Positions 25,812 to 38,685 of a stretch of DNA of 64,000 nucleotides are shown one piece after another (position 1 is the stretch's first letter; each line of letters starts with the position of its first letter). The translations under genes were made by a program, and so were the position numbers. This DNA is from Spinacia oleracea. Taxonomy: Eukaryota; Streptophyta; Magnoliopsida; Caryophyllales; Amaranthaceae. The stretch is taken from contig NC_079491.1 of assembly GCF_020520425.1 (NCBI RefSeq), forward strand, positions 44,072,027 to 44,136,026, given 5' to 3'. The notes under the pieces were generated by a model that was given only the letters and a program-made list of their open reading frames with translations, ran no database searches and had not been told where the DNA came from.

Positions 25812-27185
25812 TGAAGGAAATAATGCCCTTGGTCCAAGTATGCAGTCTATGTTAAGTCTAATAAATGCGGTTCAGTATTAATTAACAAGTTAATAATTCA
25901 GTGAGATCAAGTGAGCTGAATGCCTAGCTAGAGGCCGCTTCAGTTCAAGTGGAATTAATGATATTAATCCACAGCTTACTCTTGACTGAACCCGTAGGGT
26001 CACACAAATAGTACGTAAACGGATCAAGTATTTAATGGCATTAAATACTCCATCTATGAATATTCGGAACCGACGGATCTTGGTTTCAGTGGGAGCTAAG
26101 ATCGTCACAGGCAAGAAATGAATACTCCGGAAACGATGATATTGCCGGAAACGGAAATATGGATCGTATCGGAAATATAAATATTATCCAAGTCGTAGAT
26201 GTTGCCGGAAACGGAAACATGGTACGTATCGGAAAATATTATCGGAAATGGAAATATTACCAGAATCGGAAATATTGCCGGAAACGGAAATATTGTCAGA
26301 ATCGGAAATATTACCGGAAACGGAAATATTAAATATTTGTTCGAAACGGAAATTAATTCCGGAATCGGAAATATTAAATATTGTTCGTATCGGAAATGAA
26401 TTCCGGAATCAGAAAATTTAATCGGAAGCGCATCGTACGAATAAGCATCGGACGAGGCCTGCCGGACGAGGCCCAGCACGAAGCCAGGCCATCGCCCAGC
26501 AAGCCAAGCGCGCCGCACAAACAGCCACGCCAGGCCCAGCGCAAGGCCAGGCCCAGCAGGCTGCGCAGCACGCGCAGCGCGCAGCGCGCGCGGGCGCTGC
26601 GTGGGCTGCTGCTCGCGCGCACGCATGGGGCCCATCGTGGCAGTCGTGCGTGTGTGTGCAAGTGTTTGTGTTCGTGCACGTTTCCTAAAACATGCAGAGT
26701 TCGGTTAATGATTAAATTCCTAATTCTATTTGATAAATTAATTAAATTAGAGTTCTTGTAGGATTCTAGGTTTAATTAATTTGTATCTGAATAGGATTTC
26801 GATTCCCTTTCCATACCCCTATAAATATGAGGCTAGGGCTCACAATTTATAACAAGTTTCAAAGTATTCAAAAGTGAGTTTTTGAGAGAAAATTAAAACA
26901 CACATCTTGCTCATAAAAGTGCCGAAATTTTCTAGTACCTTAAGGGCGATTCTAGTTGGTCAATCTTAAGGCGGATCCGGACGTACTGTGGACTATCTAC
27001 GGAGGGACGACACTTGGAGTCCTAAAGACTTGTTCTTGTTCGGTTCGGGCGCAGCTAGGGAGGGCACGCAACAAAGAGTATGCATCTAAATTATGCTATA
27101 TGATTATGTGTAAATAATATGTTGTCCTGGGTTAATGGTTGTTTCCGCATGATCTATGTAATGTCATATGTATCATAACCTAACA
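25812..27185 (+). repeat. Copia 2 5' LTR
   Basis: It starts TGAAGGAAATAATGCCC and ends CATAACCTAACA, 1374 bp. It contains the CGGAAATATT microrepeat zone (about 26110-26430), a GC-rich zone (about 26450-26640) and a TATA box at 26820-26828. It lacks one microrepeat unit and one GC-rich unit present in the 3' LTR. Confidence 0.95.
26820..26828 (+). promoter_or_regulatory. TATA box of Copia 2 5' LTR
   Basis: TATAAATAT follows CCATACCCC. It is conserved in the 3' LTR (35842-35850) and in Copia 1. It probably drives the genomic transcript of the element. Confidence 0.55.
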
Positions 27186-27186
27186 G

Positions 27187-27199
27187 TGGTATCAGAGCC
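27187..27199 (+). other. Primer-binding site for initiator tRNA-Met
   Basis: TGGTATCAGAGCC lies one base after the 5' LTR. It is the standard complement of the 3' end of plant initiator methionine tRNA, used to prime minus-strand synthesis in Copia elements. Confidence 0.95.
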
Positions 27200-29959
27200 C
27201 CTTATTATTTTCATAATATAAATTGCATGAACATGGTTAAATATTACAAATTTGCAAGAATTAAAAGGGGTGATTAATTTTCGTAATTGTTAATTAATTG
27301 CAAATTGCGTTTATTTAATTATACGTACGCAGTTTTTCGGCAGTTTCTTCGTTACTCATCCGAATTGAGTGATTTTTGTGTCAATTCCGCATGTAAAAGG
27401 CATTCTAAAATTTTGACAAAATTAGTATTTTTCTGCCGAACCCAGAATTCTCAAATTCGAAGCCTAACTATGACTTTTCGAAGGTTTTAGTTTTTCGAAT
27501 GCAAAATTTCGTAAATTTAAGATGTTAAATTAAATATTTGCGATTCTTGTTGATAAATCTTGAATTTTTGATTGACCTACTGCATATGTTTAACAAGTTT
27601 GAATGCCTAGTCTTGTTAATTATGCAATCTAATTTGTAATTATGATTAATTTGTTGAAAATTAGAATAATTTAGAATTAATTTGATTTTCATAATTAATT
27701 GTAATTTAATTAGAAACCTATGATTAAAAACCACCATAAAAATTGTAAATTTATGATAAATTTTAAATTTTTATGACCTAGACTTGAATCCATAACAATC
27801 GGAAATCAATTGGATAATAAATTTTCGATTTTTTCGCCCTAAAATTATGAAATTAATATTATTTATTAATTTGTCATTAATTTTAAATATAAATTTTAAA
27901 TTTTTATGCGATTCGTTCATAAAACTTGCACGCACGAAGCAATGGACGCTCGTCGCCCGTGCGGCACGAATGCAATGAGCAAGGGCGTAGTGCACGAGCA
28001 CAAGGCAGCAGCCCTGCCTTGTGTCGTGTGCCACGAGCAATGGACGAATGGGCATGGGCGAAGGGCGAGCCAAGGCAGTCGCGTGTGGGCAGCAAGCGAG
28101 CTGCGCCACAACGCGCGCTGCCTCGCACAAGAGCGCGCAGCCTCGCGCGCAGCGAGCGCAAGCTCGCGTGCCACGAGCGCTGCGCCCAGCATTGCTCGCG
28201 CGCACAACGAGCGAGGACTCGCGCGCACAGCCAGCATTGCTCGCGCGCACAGCGAGCGATGTCACCCGCCCAGCGAGCGATGTCGCGCGCCCAGCGAGCG
28301 ATGGCTCGCGCGCCCAGCGAGCGATGTCGCGCGCGCACTGCGAGCGATAACTCGCGTGCGATGAGCGCTGGCGCGCGCAGCGAGCACCAATGCGTGCGGA
28401 GGCTTGCGATGGGGATGCAGCAGCTATGCGACAAGCGCATGGGCTGCGCGCACATGGCCAGCAATGGCTGTGTGCGTGCGGCCCATGGGCGTGCAACGCG
28501 TAGGGTGTTTTCGTTACGATTAAAGATCGTTTTGAATGTTTAATTTGAAAATTTCAGTTCACGTAATTTTAATTAATTTTAAAATTAATAATTTAAATTA
28601 TTTTCTTGGATTTTAATTTTGAATATTGTAATTATAATAAATTTTATTTATTCTAATTATTTTACTAAAATTAAAATCATGAATTAATTTAAATACGACT
28701 GAAATTAAATTAAACTTTTGGATTCAATTATAAATTGATATGAGCTTTAAATTTTAATTAAATTTGTATGATTCCGGTTGGACTAGAAATACATTTTTAT
28801 GTTTAAAATTAGTAAAGCATATAAATTTATTGGTTTAAGTGGGAGCGCTTTTTAGTCATAAACTCTTGATTAGGTCTACAAATCCTTAAGGTTAAAACAA
28901 CTTGATTAGAATTAATAAGGACTGAATAATTGGTAGATTATTGGTGCCCTTGATTAATTGCTGCAAATGTTTACATGATGCATAATGTGTTTTACTAACC
29001 AGCTATGTGGGCCATTCATGATAATGAATGGGTGAATGGTATATATATTGTATATGTACTGTTTTGCAGGTTATGAAGTGACTAGTATGGCCCAAATAGG
29101 ATAGAAAATATGGTCTGCGTACCATTAATTTGAATGTAATTGGTCTAAAGTACCAAAGTTATTTTTCAATTCAAATATGGTCTGCGTACCATCAAATAGT
29201 TGTAATTAGTTATAACTTATCCTATTTGAAGAAAATGGTGCCTCCCACGGAGATTTTCAAGACGGACTTTGAAGTCAAAGCTTCAAGATGAAGTCGGGCC
29301 ATACTAGATCACATTTATCTTATGCATGTTTTAAGTTATTTATTGTTTTAAATATGTCTTAAAATGCATGAGATCAAAAGCTTGATTATGTTGCATGATT
29401 AAGGATTTTAGTTCACTTAAAATCTAACCAACATAGTAAGAGCCTTAAGTTCCAAACTTAAAAAAAATTGAGTTAAAAGGTGCCATGCCAAAATATACAC
29501 TTGCTTGGATATCCTTTACATCAATCTAGTAATAGTTTTCGCTCAGCGAGGTGTTACTTATTGGTCCTAAAGGGGCAAGGTACACAAATAATTGTGAGTA
29601 CATGTTAGTTTTGGTGAAACTCAACGATATAAGTAAGGAGTCCTTTTATGTCGTGGCAAATTCGATAGGTTTACCTAATAAGTTCTTAGACGTACCTATC
29701 AACCAAGAATAGTTTCTAGACTATTAGCAAAAGGCTTTTGCTTACCTAAGATGTTCTAGGATTAAGTCGACAAACTGTGCTTAGTTCTTCAATGATTTTA
29801 GGATCTTGGAATCATTTTATTCACACCTGCCGGAACACATAACTTGAATAAAATGCTTAATAAACATTGAATTATGCATGTATGCTAGAATTTAAGTTTA
29901 TTAAGAGAAACTGTGAATGGTTATTTATTTGTTTATTCTTTTCAATTGTAGTTTTTAAT
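27200..29959 (+). other. Long Copia 2 leader with GC-rich block
   Basis: The 2.76-kb leader is AT-rich except for a GC- and CpG-dense repeat block at about 27926-28510. That block resembles 1-500 of the window and contains CGCGCAGCGAGCGATGG-type units. Several frames on both strands are open only because of this composition. The rest (28530-29850) matches Copia 1 closely, which suggests conserved cis-acting roles such as packaging or translation control (inference). Confidence 0.75.
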
Positions 29960-32900
29960 ATGGCAAACAACAATTCATTCAACATTCGATCAATTCTCGA
30001 AAAGGAGAAGTTGAACGGGAAAAACTTCCTTGACTGGCAAAGGAACTTGCAAATAGTTCTTATGCAGGAAGAAAAGGAGTATGTCCTGGATGAGGCGATG
30101 CCCGAAGCTGCAGGCGACAGGGTCACTCAGGCAGCCCTCAATCGTCGGATTGATGCCAACAAGGATGTGAAATGTCTAATGCTCGCCACCATGAGTGCGG
30201 ATCTGCAGAAAACGTTCATCAACTCAGATGCTTTCACAATCATCAGTGAGTTGAAGAACATGTTCCAAGATCTGGCTCGAGTCGAAAGATTCGAGACTCA
30301 TAGGCAAATTCTTGAGACCAAGCTTAAGAAAGGCGAGCCCGTAAGTCCACATGTTCTTAAAATGATTGGACTCATTGAGAATATGAGTCGGCTGGATCAG
30401 CAATTTTCTCAGGAAATGGCTATAGACACCATCCTACATTCTCTTCATAGCGGGTATGATCAGTTCAAACTGAACTACAGTATGAATAGTCTGGACAAAA
30501 CGCTCACTGAGCTTCACGGTATGCTGAAGACCGCTGAAAAGACGCTCAAAAGTGATAAGCAGGATGTGCTTATGGTGCGTGGGGGCAAGTTCAAGAAATC
30601 TGGAAAGAAGAGGAATGCTAAGAAAGGTGGCAACAAGGCCAGCCCAACTAAGCAAACTGGCGCCAAATCTGCAAAGAGGAAGGTCAGTCAACCCACTTCT
30701 GAATCCGAATGCTTCTACTGCAAGAAGAAGGGGCATTGGAAGAGAGATTGCTTGAAGCTAAAGGAAGATCAGAAGAACGGAACAGTCGTTCTATCTTCAG
30801 GTATTTTCGTTATAGACTGTATACTTGCTAATTCAACTTCTTGGGTATTAGATACAGGTTGTGGCTCACACTTATGTTCCAATCCACAGGGACTAAGAAG
30901 AAGTAGAAAGTTAAGCAAGGGTGAAGTCGACCTACGAGTGGGAAATGGAGCACGGATTGCTGCATTAGCCGTAGGAACTTACTATTTGTCGTTGCCCTCC
31001 GGGCTAGTTTTGGAACTGGAAGAATGTTTCCATGTTCCAAGTCTTACTAAAAACATCATTTCAGTTTCTTGCTTAGATGCTAAGGCATTTTCCTTTTTAA
31101 TAAAAGACAATAGTTGTTCGTTTTATTTTAAAGAGATGTTTTATGGATCTGCTAGATTAGTCAATGGACTTTATTTATTAGATCACGACAAACAAGTATA
31201 TAACCTAAATACCAAAAAGGCCAAAAAGGATGATTCAGATCTCACCTATCTGTGGCATTGTCGATTAGGCCATATAAACTTGAAACGCTTAGAAAGACTT
31301 CAAAGGGAAGGAATTCTAGAACCATTTGACTTAGAGGATTATGGTAAATGCGAATCATGTTTACTTGGCAAAATGACAAAGAAACCTTTCTCTAAAGTTG
31401 GAGAAAGAGCAAATGAACTATTGGGTTTAATCCATACAGATGTATGTGGACCAATGAGTACAAATGCTAGAGGTGGTTTCAGCTACTTTATCACTTTCAC
31501 TGATGACTTCAGTAGGTATGGTTATGTCTACCTAATGAAGCATAAGTCTGAATCCTTTGACAAATTCAAGGAATTTCAGAGTGAAGTAGAGAATCAATTA
31601 GGCAAGAAGATTAAGGCACTGCGGTCTGATAGAGGCGGTGAATATCTGAGCTATGAATTTGATGACCATCTGAAAGAATGTGGAATTCTATCAGAATTGA
31701 CTCCTCCTGGAACACCACAATGGAACGGTGTGTCAGAACGGAGGAACAGAACCTTGCTAGACATGGTCAGGTCAATGATGGGTCAGGCCGAACTTCCATT
31801 AGAATTTTGAGGACATGCACTAAATACAGCTGCACTCACTATAAATAGAGCTCCGTCTAAAGCTGTCGAAAAGACTCCATACGAATTATGGTTTGGAAAG
31901 CCTCCAAATGTGTCTTTTCTTAAGATTTGGGGATGTGAAGTATACGTCAAACGATTAATTTCAGACAAACTTCATCCAAAATCTGACAAATGTATCCTTG
32001 TGGGCTATCCAAAGGAAACAAAGGGGTATTACTTCTACAATACATCTGAGAACAAAGTGTTTGTTGCTCGAGATGGTGTCTTTTTGGAGAAGGATCACAT
32101 TTCCAAAATGACAAGTGGGAGAAAAGTAGACCTCGAAGAAATTCGAGTCGAACAACAAACTCTAGAGAATGCTCAAGATGACATTCAGGATGAAACTCAG
32201 AGATCTTTAGAAGAATCTGGTGAGAATCATGGTCAATCTAGAAATGTTACCCCGCGTAGATCGCAAAGATATAGATCTCAACCGGAAAGGTACTTAGGTA
32301 TTTTGACGAACGAGAGCTATGACGTTCTATTACTTGAAAGTGATGAACCTGCGACTTACAAGCAAGCTATGACGAGCCCTAGCTCCAAGCAGTGGCAAGA
32401 AGCCATGCAATCTGAATTAGACTCCATGTCTGAAAACCAAGTATGGGATTTGGTCGATTTGCCAGATGGCTACCAAGCCATTGGAAGCAAATGGGTTTTC
32501 AAACTGAAAAAGGACAAGGATGGGAAACTTGAAGTTTTCAAAGCTAGATTGGTCGCAAAAGGTTACAGGCAAGTCCACGGTGTGGATTACGATGAAACCT
32601 TTTCACCAGTTGCAATGCTAAAGTCTATTCGAATAATGTTAGCAATCGCTGCATATTACGATTACGAAATATGGCAGATGGATGTCAAAACTGCTTTCTT
32701 AAACGGCGTTTTAACAGAAACTGTGTTTATGACACAGCCTGAAGGTTTTGAGGATCCAAAGAATGCTAAAAAGGTATGCAAGCTAAAGAAGTCAATCTAC
32801 GGATTGAAGCAGGCATCCAGGAGCTGGAATATACGTTTTGATGAAGCAGTCAGTGACTTTGGTTTCATCAAGAACGCGGACGAATCTTGTGTATACAAGA

Positions 32901-33925
32901 AGGTCAGTGGGAGCAAAATTGCTTTCCTAGTATTATATGTCGACGACATATTGCTTATCGGAAATGACATTCCTATGTTGAACTCTGTCAAGATTTGGCT
33001 TGGGAAATGTTTTTCGATGAAGGATCTAGGAGAAGCACAGTACATATTGGGCATCAAGATTTACAGAGATAGATCTAAAAAGATGATTGGACTTAGTCAA
33101 AGCACTTATATCAATAAGGTGCTTGATAGGTTCAAGATGGCGGACTCCAAGCGAGGCTACCTACCCATGTCTCATGGAATGACTCTAAGCAAGACTCAGT
33201 GCCCAAAAACACTTGATGAGCGTAGACGAATGAATGGGATTCCATATGCATCATTGATTGGTTCAATAATGTATGCTATGATATGTACACGCCCGGATGT
33301 TGCGTACGCACTCAGTGCTACGAGCAGATACCAGTCAGACCCAGGAGAGGCGCATTGGACTGCTGCCAAGAATATTCTGAAGTACCTGAAAAGGCACAAA
33401 GATGACTTCCTGGTCTATGGTGGAGATGATGAATTAATTGTTAAAGGCTATACGGACGCAAGTTTCCAAACCGACAAAGATGATTTTAGATCACAGTCTG
33501 GGTTTGTCTTCTGCCTCAACGGAGGAGCAGTAAGCTGGAAAAGTGCTAAGCAAAGCACCATTGCGGATTCTACAACTGAAGCGGAGTACATTGCTGCACA
33601 TGAAGCAGCAAAGGAAGCTATATGGCTAAGGAAGTTCATAGGAGAACTTGGTGTAGTCCCCTCCATTAAAGGACCAATAGCCCTGTATTGTGATAATAAC
33701 GGAGCTATTGCACAGGCAAAAGAGCCTAGACACCACCAGAGAGTCAAGCATGTACTTCGTAGATTTCACCTTCTACGAGAGTTCGTTGAAAGAAAAGAAG
33801 TCGAGATAAGCAAAATTGGAACTGATGACAACATATCAGATCCATTAACTAAACCTCTGCCGCAGGCGAAGCACAACTCGCACACTGCAGCTATGGGAAT
33901 CAAGCATATTGGAGAATGGCTTTGA
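29960..33925 (+). pseudogene. Copia gag-pol polyprotein with a single in-frame stop
   Basis: From MANNNSF at 29960 the frame would encode 1321 residues but is broken by one TGA at codon 617 (31808-31810), in the context LEF-stop-GHALNTAA. Relatives usually have Trp there, so a TGG-to-TGA change is likely. Gag: zinc knuckle CFYCKKKGHWKRDC at 251-264. Protease: DTG at 298-300. Integrase: HCRLGH from 433, CESC, and D494-D557-E593 with the D-35-E spacing. Reverse transcriptase: YVDD at 993-996, after KARLVAKGY and CKLKKSIYGLKQAS. RNase H: GYTDAS and TEAEYIA. All catalytic residues checked are present. Unless the stop is read through or edited, reverse transcriptase is not made from this copy. Confidence 0.9.
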
Positions 33926-34789
33926 TGTCTCTGTTTAATGTTTTAAAGTTTTAGAGTTTAAATCTTTGTAAAACATTATTGGTTAATCATTCACAATAAA
34001 TGAAATGAATTCATTTTTCCATTTAATTTGTGGTTTATTAAATGATGAGTCCCTTCAATTTGACGATATATTCAAGATAGACTGTCAGGACCAGTCCTGT
34101 GACTAAGAAATGTCTATCAAGTGAACTTGAATGTCAAAGGTTGAAAATGGTCCCTAATCGGAGTTTTCTATAAAATTGGACGCATAGAAAACGTTAGACG
34201 ATTAGAATGCAAGATGACTAGTAGTTATGTTTCTTGAACTATGTGGACATGGCAATGTCAAAATCATTTGCATAGATACTTACTTTGGGAAGACTAGTAT
34301 CGGACAAGACCTATGAAACTTTACTGTAAGAGATGAAAATCTGTCATGAGTAAATTTCATTAAATTATTAGACACTAAATCCTCAATACCTGAGTGATTT
34401 GAGATTACTTGTTTGAGAACTGGTTGCTTTGACGTTGACCAACCGTCGCACCGTAAAAGGAGGCTATAAAGGCAACGCTCAGGTAATCACCTATCAAACG
34501 AAGTCTAATCTCAAGATCGCAAGATTGGGATTGTCCTCCCATAAATCGGGATGAGATGCTTAAAAGTTGTACAAGGCCACTCGGAGAGCTAGAAACTGTG
34601 AAATGCATGGCCGTGCTCGGATGAATCATAGGCTATGATTATCTGTTTATTTGATCAGTTGAACTCTGAAACCGAGGAACACCTCTGGACGTAATAAGGA
34701 TGACAACTCTTACCTTATGTTCAAGAGCAAGCATCGAGCGACAAAGGAATTAGGAAATGCACACTTGTCCCTAAGGACAAGTGGGAGAC
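33926..34789 (+). other. Copia 2 3' untranslated region and polypurine tract
   Basis: No gene is seen. The region is about 98 per cent identical by eye to 5935-6706 in the part compared and ends with AAGTGGGAGA (34779-34788), the polypurine tract. Confidence 0.8.
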
Positions 34790-36207
34790 TGAAGGAAATA
34801 ATGCCCTTGGTCCAAGTATGCATTCTATGTTAAGTCTAATAAATGCGGTTCAGTATTAATTAACAAGTTAATAATTCAGTGAGATCAAGTGAGCTGAATG
34901 CCTAGCTAGAGGCCGCTTCAGTTCAAGTGGAATTAATGATATTAATCCACAGCTTACTCTTGACTGAACCCGTAGGGTCACACAAATAGTACGTAAACGG
35001 ATCAAGTATTTAATGGCATTAAATACTCCATCTATGAATATTCGGAACCGACGGATCTTGGTTTCAGTGGGAGCTAAGATCGTCACAGGCAAGAAATGAA
35101 TACTCCGGAAACGATGATATTGCCGGAAACGGAAATATGGATCGTATCGGAAATATAAATATTATCCAAGTCGTAGATGTTGCCGGAAACGGAAACATGG
35201 TACGTATCGGAAAATATTATCGGAAATGGAAATATTACCAGAATCGGAAATATTGCCGGAAACGGAAATATTGTCAGAATCGGAAATATTACCGGAATCG
35301 GAAAATAATTCCGGAAACGGAAATATTAAATATTTGTTCGAAACGGAAATTAATTCCGGAATCGGAAATATTAAATATTGTTCGTATCGGAAATGAATTC
35401 CGGAATCGGAAAATTTAATCGGAAGCGCATCGTACGAATAAGCATCGGACGAGGCCTGCCGGACGAGGCCCAGCACGAAGCCAGGCCATCGCCCAGCAAG
35501 CCAAGCGCGCCGCACAAACAGCCACGCCAGGCCCAGCGCAAGGCCAGGCCCAGCAGGCTGCGCAGCGCGCACAGCGCGCACAGCACGCGCAGCGCGCAGC
35601 GCGCAGCGCGCGCGGGCGCTGCGTGGGCTGCTGCTCGCGCGCACGCATGGGGCCCATCGTGGCAGCCGTGCGTGTGTGTGCAAGTGTTTGTGTTCGTGCA
35701 CGTTTCCTAAAACATGCAGAGTTCGGTTAATGATTAAATTCCTAATTCTATTTGATAAATTAATTAAATTAGAGTTCTTGTAGGATTCTAGGTTTAATTA
35801 ATTTGTATCTGAATAGGATTTCGATTCCTTTTCCATACCCCTATAAATATGAGGCTAGGGCTCACAATTTATAACAAGTTTCAAAGTATTCAAAAGTGAG
35901 TTTTTGAGAGAAAATTAAAACACACATCTTGCTCATAAAAGTGCCGAAATTTTCTAGTACCTTAAGGGCGATTCTAGTTGGTCAATCTTAAGGCGGATCC
36001 GGACGTACTGTGGACTATCTACGGAGGGACGACACTTGGAGTCCTAAAGACTTGTTCTTGTTCGGTTCGGGCGCAGCTAGGGAGGGCACGCAACAAAGAG
36101 TATGCATCTAAATTATGCTATATGATTATGTGTAAATAATATGTTGTCCTGGGTTAATGGTTGTTTCCGCATGATCTATGTAATGTCATATGTATCATAA
36201 CCTAACA
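34790..36207 (+). repeat. Copia 2 3' LTR
   Basis: 1418 bp, TG...CA, nearly identical to 25812-27185. It has an extra microrepeat around 35297-35320 and extra GCGCGCACA units around 35565-35605. The TATA box is at 35842-35850. Confidence 0.95.
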
Positions 36208-36212
36208 CTTTT
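36208..36212 (+). repeat. Target-site duplication, right copy (CTTTT)
   Basis: This is the second copy of the 5-bp target. After it the LINE frame resumes with TATTTGGGTCTGCC. Confidence 0.9.
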
Positions 36213-38685
36213 TATTTGGGTCTGCCACTTCTCAGAACATGGAAATTATTATGCAAACTATTGATGATTTTGGCACTATGTCAGGGTTAAAAGTTAATAT
36301 GAGGAAATCATCTATTATTTTCCCACTAAAAATGAATCATACTATTAGAACCACTATTGCTCACCCTTATGGACTTCGCATCTCAACTTGTTTTGGAAAG
36401 TATTTAGGGGTGGATATAAGACCACACAAATTAAAAATAAACAACTATTTTGGACTCCTAGACAAGACTATGGATCGAATAAAAGGTTGGCAAGCTAAGT
36501 TATTGAATATGGCGGGAAGGTGTACCCTTATTAAATCGGTTCTAAGTACCTACCCTCTTTATACGATGCAGACTAATATTATTCCGAATAGTGTGATTGA
36601 TAGATTAGAGAAATCTTGTCGAAAGTTCTTATGGAATAAAGTGGATAGAACTAGATACCTAGCCCGAATTTCTTGGAATAAAGTCACAATCCCTATGGGA
36701 TTGGGGGGGTTGGGAATAAAAAAGCTAAAAGAATGGAATATTTGTTTTATGGCAAAATTGGGTTGGAAATTATTAACTTTGTCGGAAAAACTGTGGGTCC
36801 GTATTTTTAAAGACAAATACATTAAAAATGGAACGTTTTTTGATTGTACTTCTAACCCAAGGCATTCCCCGATATGGAGAGATATTTTGAAGGGACGAGA
36901 CCTTTTAAAAAAGGGAATAAAAATTGGAATAGGGGATGGGAGATCCACTTCGTTTTGGTATCATCATTGGGTCGGAACTGAACCATTATACAAAGTAATA
37001 AATAGGGATATACCGGATGCAGTGGGACATTTATATGTGTGTGATATTATTAAAAATGGAAACTGGAATTTTCAAAGAGTGGCGCATATTCTCCCTGATC
37101 CTATTAAAACTGATATTCTAGCTACCCCATTGGCCAGAGTGTCTCAAGGAAAAGATTTCTACACTTGGATAGATTCAAAGAATGGAAACTTTAGCATTAA
37201 ATCTGCTTATTCCCTCCTTTGTAATTCCCTTTCTCATTTCTCTGTTAGCTCTAATACAGTTTCGTGGAAATCTTTGTGGAAAATTCCATCACCATTTAAG
37301 TATAGAATGTTGCTATGGAATTGTGTTCACCAAATCTTGCCAGTTGCTGATAGTTTATCAAAATATATAGACTCCATTTCTGGACAATGCTGCAGATGCT
37401 CCTGTGATGCAGAAACTCATCTGCACTTGTTTAGAGACTGTGGGGATTCTAGCATCCTTTGGAATTTTATTTTCCAACGTATTTCAGCTGCTAAGGAAGT
37501 GTGCTTACAATCTTTTTTCAACTCTAATTGGCACCAATGGATGCAATACAATCTTAGTTTAAGCACAGCCTGGAAAGTTGTTTTTACAGTGGCTGTGTGG
37601 CATATTTGGAAAGCTCGTAATAGAGCAGTTTTTGAGCTGAAAATGCTCAAGCCATTCTCTGTTTATAATGCTTTCTATGTGGACTATAGGGAAACTAACT
37701 CCATGGTGCAGGCTAAGGTTGCAGGTAACTGGTTGCAGAAGGCTCCAGCTTGGAAGCCTCCAGCTCCTGGTTTTCTGAAACTTAACATTGATGGCAGTTG
37801 GAAAGAAAAAGATGAAGCAGGGGGTGGTGGTGTCTTTAGAAGTGAAACAGGAAGCTGGTACATTGGATTTGCAAGTAAATACAATGCCATCACTCCACTG
37901 GCAGCAGAGTTGTATGCACTAAGGGAAGGTCTGCAAATGGCACTGGATTATGGGGTGCAGAAGTTGGAAGTGGAGACTGATGCGGAACTATTGATTAAGT
38001 TGTTAACAGCTATGGAAGATTATTATCATCATGAGTTGGCTCCAGTTATAAAAGATGTGGCTTGTCTTATGACAAGGTTCGGTTCATTTTCTATTTCACA
38101 TCTTCCCAGGTTGTTCAACAAGCTTGCACATTGTATGGGACAATATGCAATATCTATGGCATTGGGTCATAAAGTGTTTCTTAACCCTCCACCGTTCACA
38201 GACTTGGTGTATCAGGCGCAGCTGAAACAAGCAAAAGACAGTTTGAAGGAGATGGGTGAATCTTCTTCTGGAGCACAACGCCATACACAGCTCATTGATT
38301 TGGAGCTCCCCCCACCACCAGAGGCAGCACCCTCCACCACAATAACAACAGAGATCATGTTTGGTACAATCCCCACCAAAGTCACAACCCAGTTGATCAA
38401 TGTCAAGAAGAAACCAGAAGTGCAGCAAGGCGAGTCATCAAATGTTAAGGAATGAATTGGATGTTTTAGTGAACCTCCTTTCTACTTTAGATGAAATCAG
38501 TTAATGGGCATATAGTCAGGAGAGGGGGAGCTGTTTTTGGGATAGAAGTTAGGGTTTGTAAGTTTAATAGTTTTTGTGATTACGGGCTACAAGTTTTTGG
38601 CGTTTTGCCCGTAACTTGTGTACAGACTTCATTGTGCTATCACGATTAATATAATATAATATCTTCGTCTTTGCGTAAAAAGTGT

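Larger units (their letters stand above)
25812..36207 (+). mobile_element. Copia LTR retrotransposon 2, complete, 10.4 kb, very young
   Basis: It is complete with TG...CA LTRs (25812-27185 and 34790-36207), a primer-binding site, a gag-pol frame with one in-frame stop, a polypurine tract and a CTTTT target duplication. The LTRs differ by about five substitutions plus two short length differences in repeat zones. With usual plant rates that implies an insertion well under one million years old (inference). LTR length near 1.4 kb, total length and the Gag start ILEKEKLNGKNFLDWQRNL suggest the Angela/Tork group; a phylogeny would be needed. It is inserted in the reverse-transcriptase domain of the LINE. 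Confidence 0.95.
23747..38455 (+). pseudogene. LINE ORF2 (endonuclease, reverse transcriptase, RNase H), split by Copia insertion
   Basis: ORF2 parts 23747-25811 and 36213-38455 sum to 4308 bases, exactly 1436 codons with the stop, so removal of the insert restores an uninterrupted frame. The endonuclease starts at MKICLWNVRG and includes LVVGDLNE and a THSDHAPI motif. The reverse transcriptase includes SPGPDGIQ, FRPIGLCN, GIRQGDPLS and FYADD. The Copia element cut the gene two codons after that catalytic motif (D-V-F-L). Downstream follow a zf-RVT-like Cys/His region (CCRCSCDAETHLHLFRDC) and an RNase H domain (LNIDGSWK...AELYALREGL). The ATG is the first Met before the endonuclease and lies 55 bases after ORF1; the frame is open further upstream. 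The gene is inactive as it stands. Confidence 0.85.
21490..38685 (+). mobile_element. L1-type LINE, interrupted by a Copia element
   Basis: It comprises a leader with three imperfect CTAGAGAGAGAAA repeats (21491-21531), ORF1 (21571-23691), ORF2 (23747 to 38455, split), a short 3' UTR and an A-rich end near 38681-38685 (GCGTAAAAA). Without the 10.4-kb insert the LINE would be about 6.8 kb, normal for a plant L1. I could not find a convincing target-site duplication. It lies inside TGAGCAAA-motif DNA. Confidence 0.85.

Noticed and set aside
27771..28543. Frames of 100-241 codons on both strands
   Set aside because: Same GC-rich leader block as at 1-514; no domain, and mutually overlapping.
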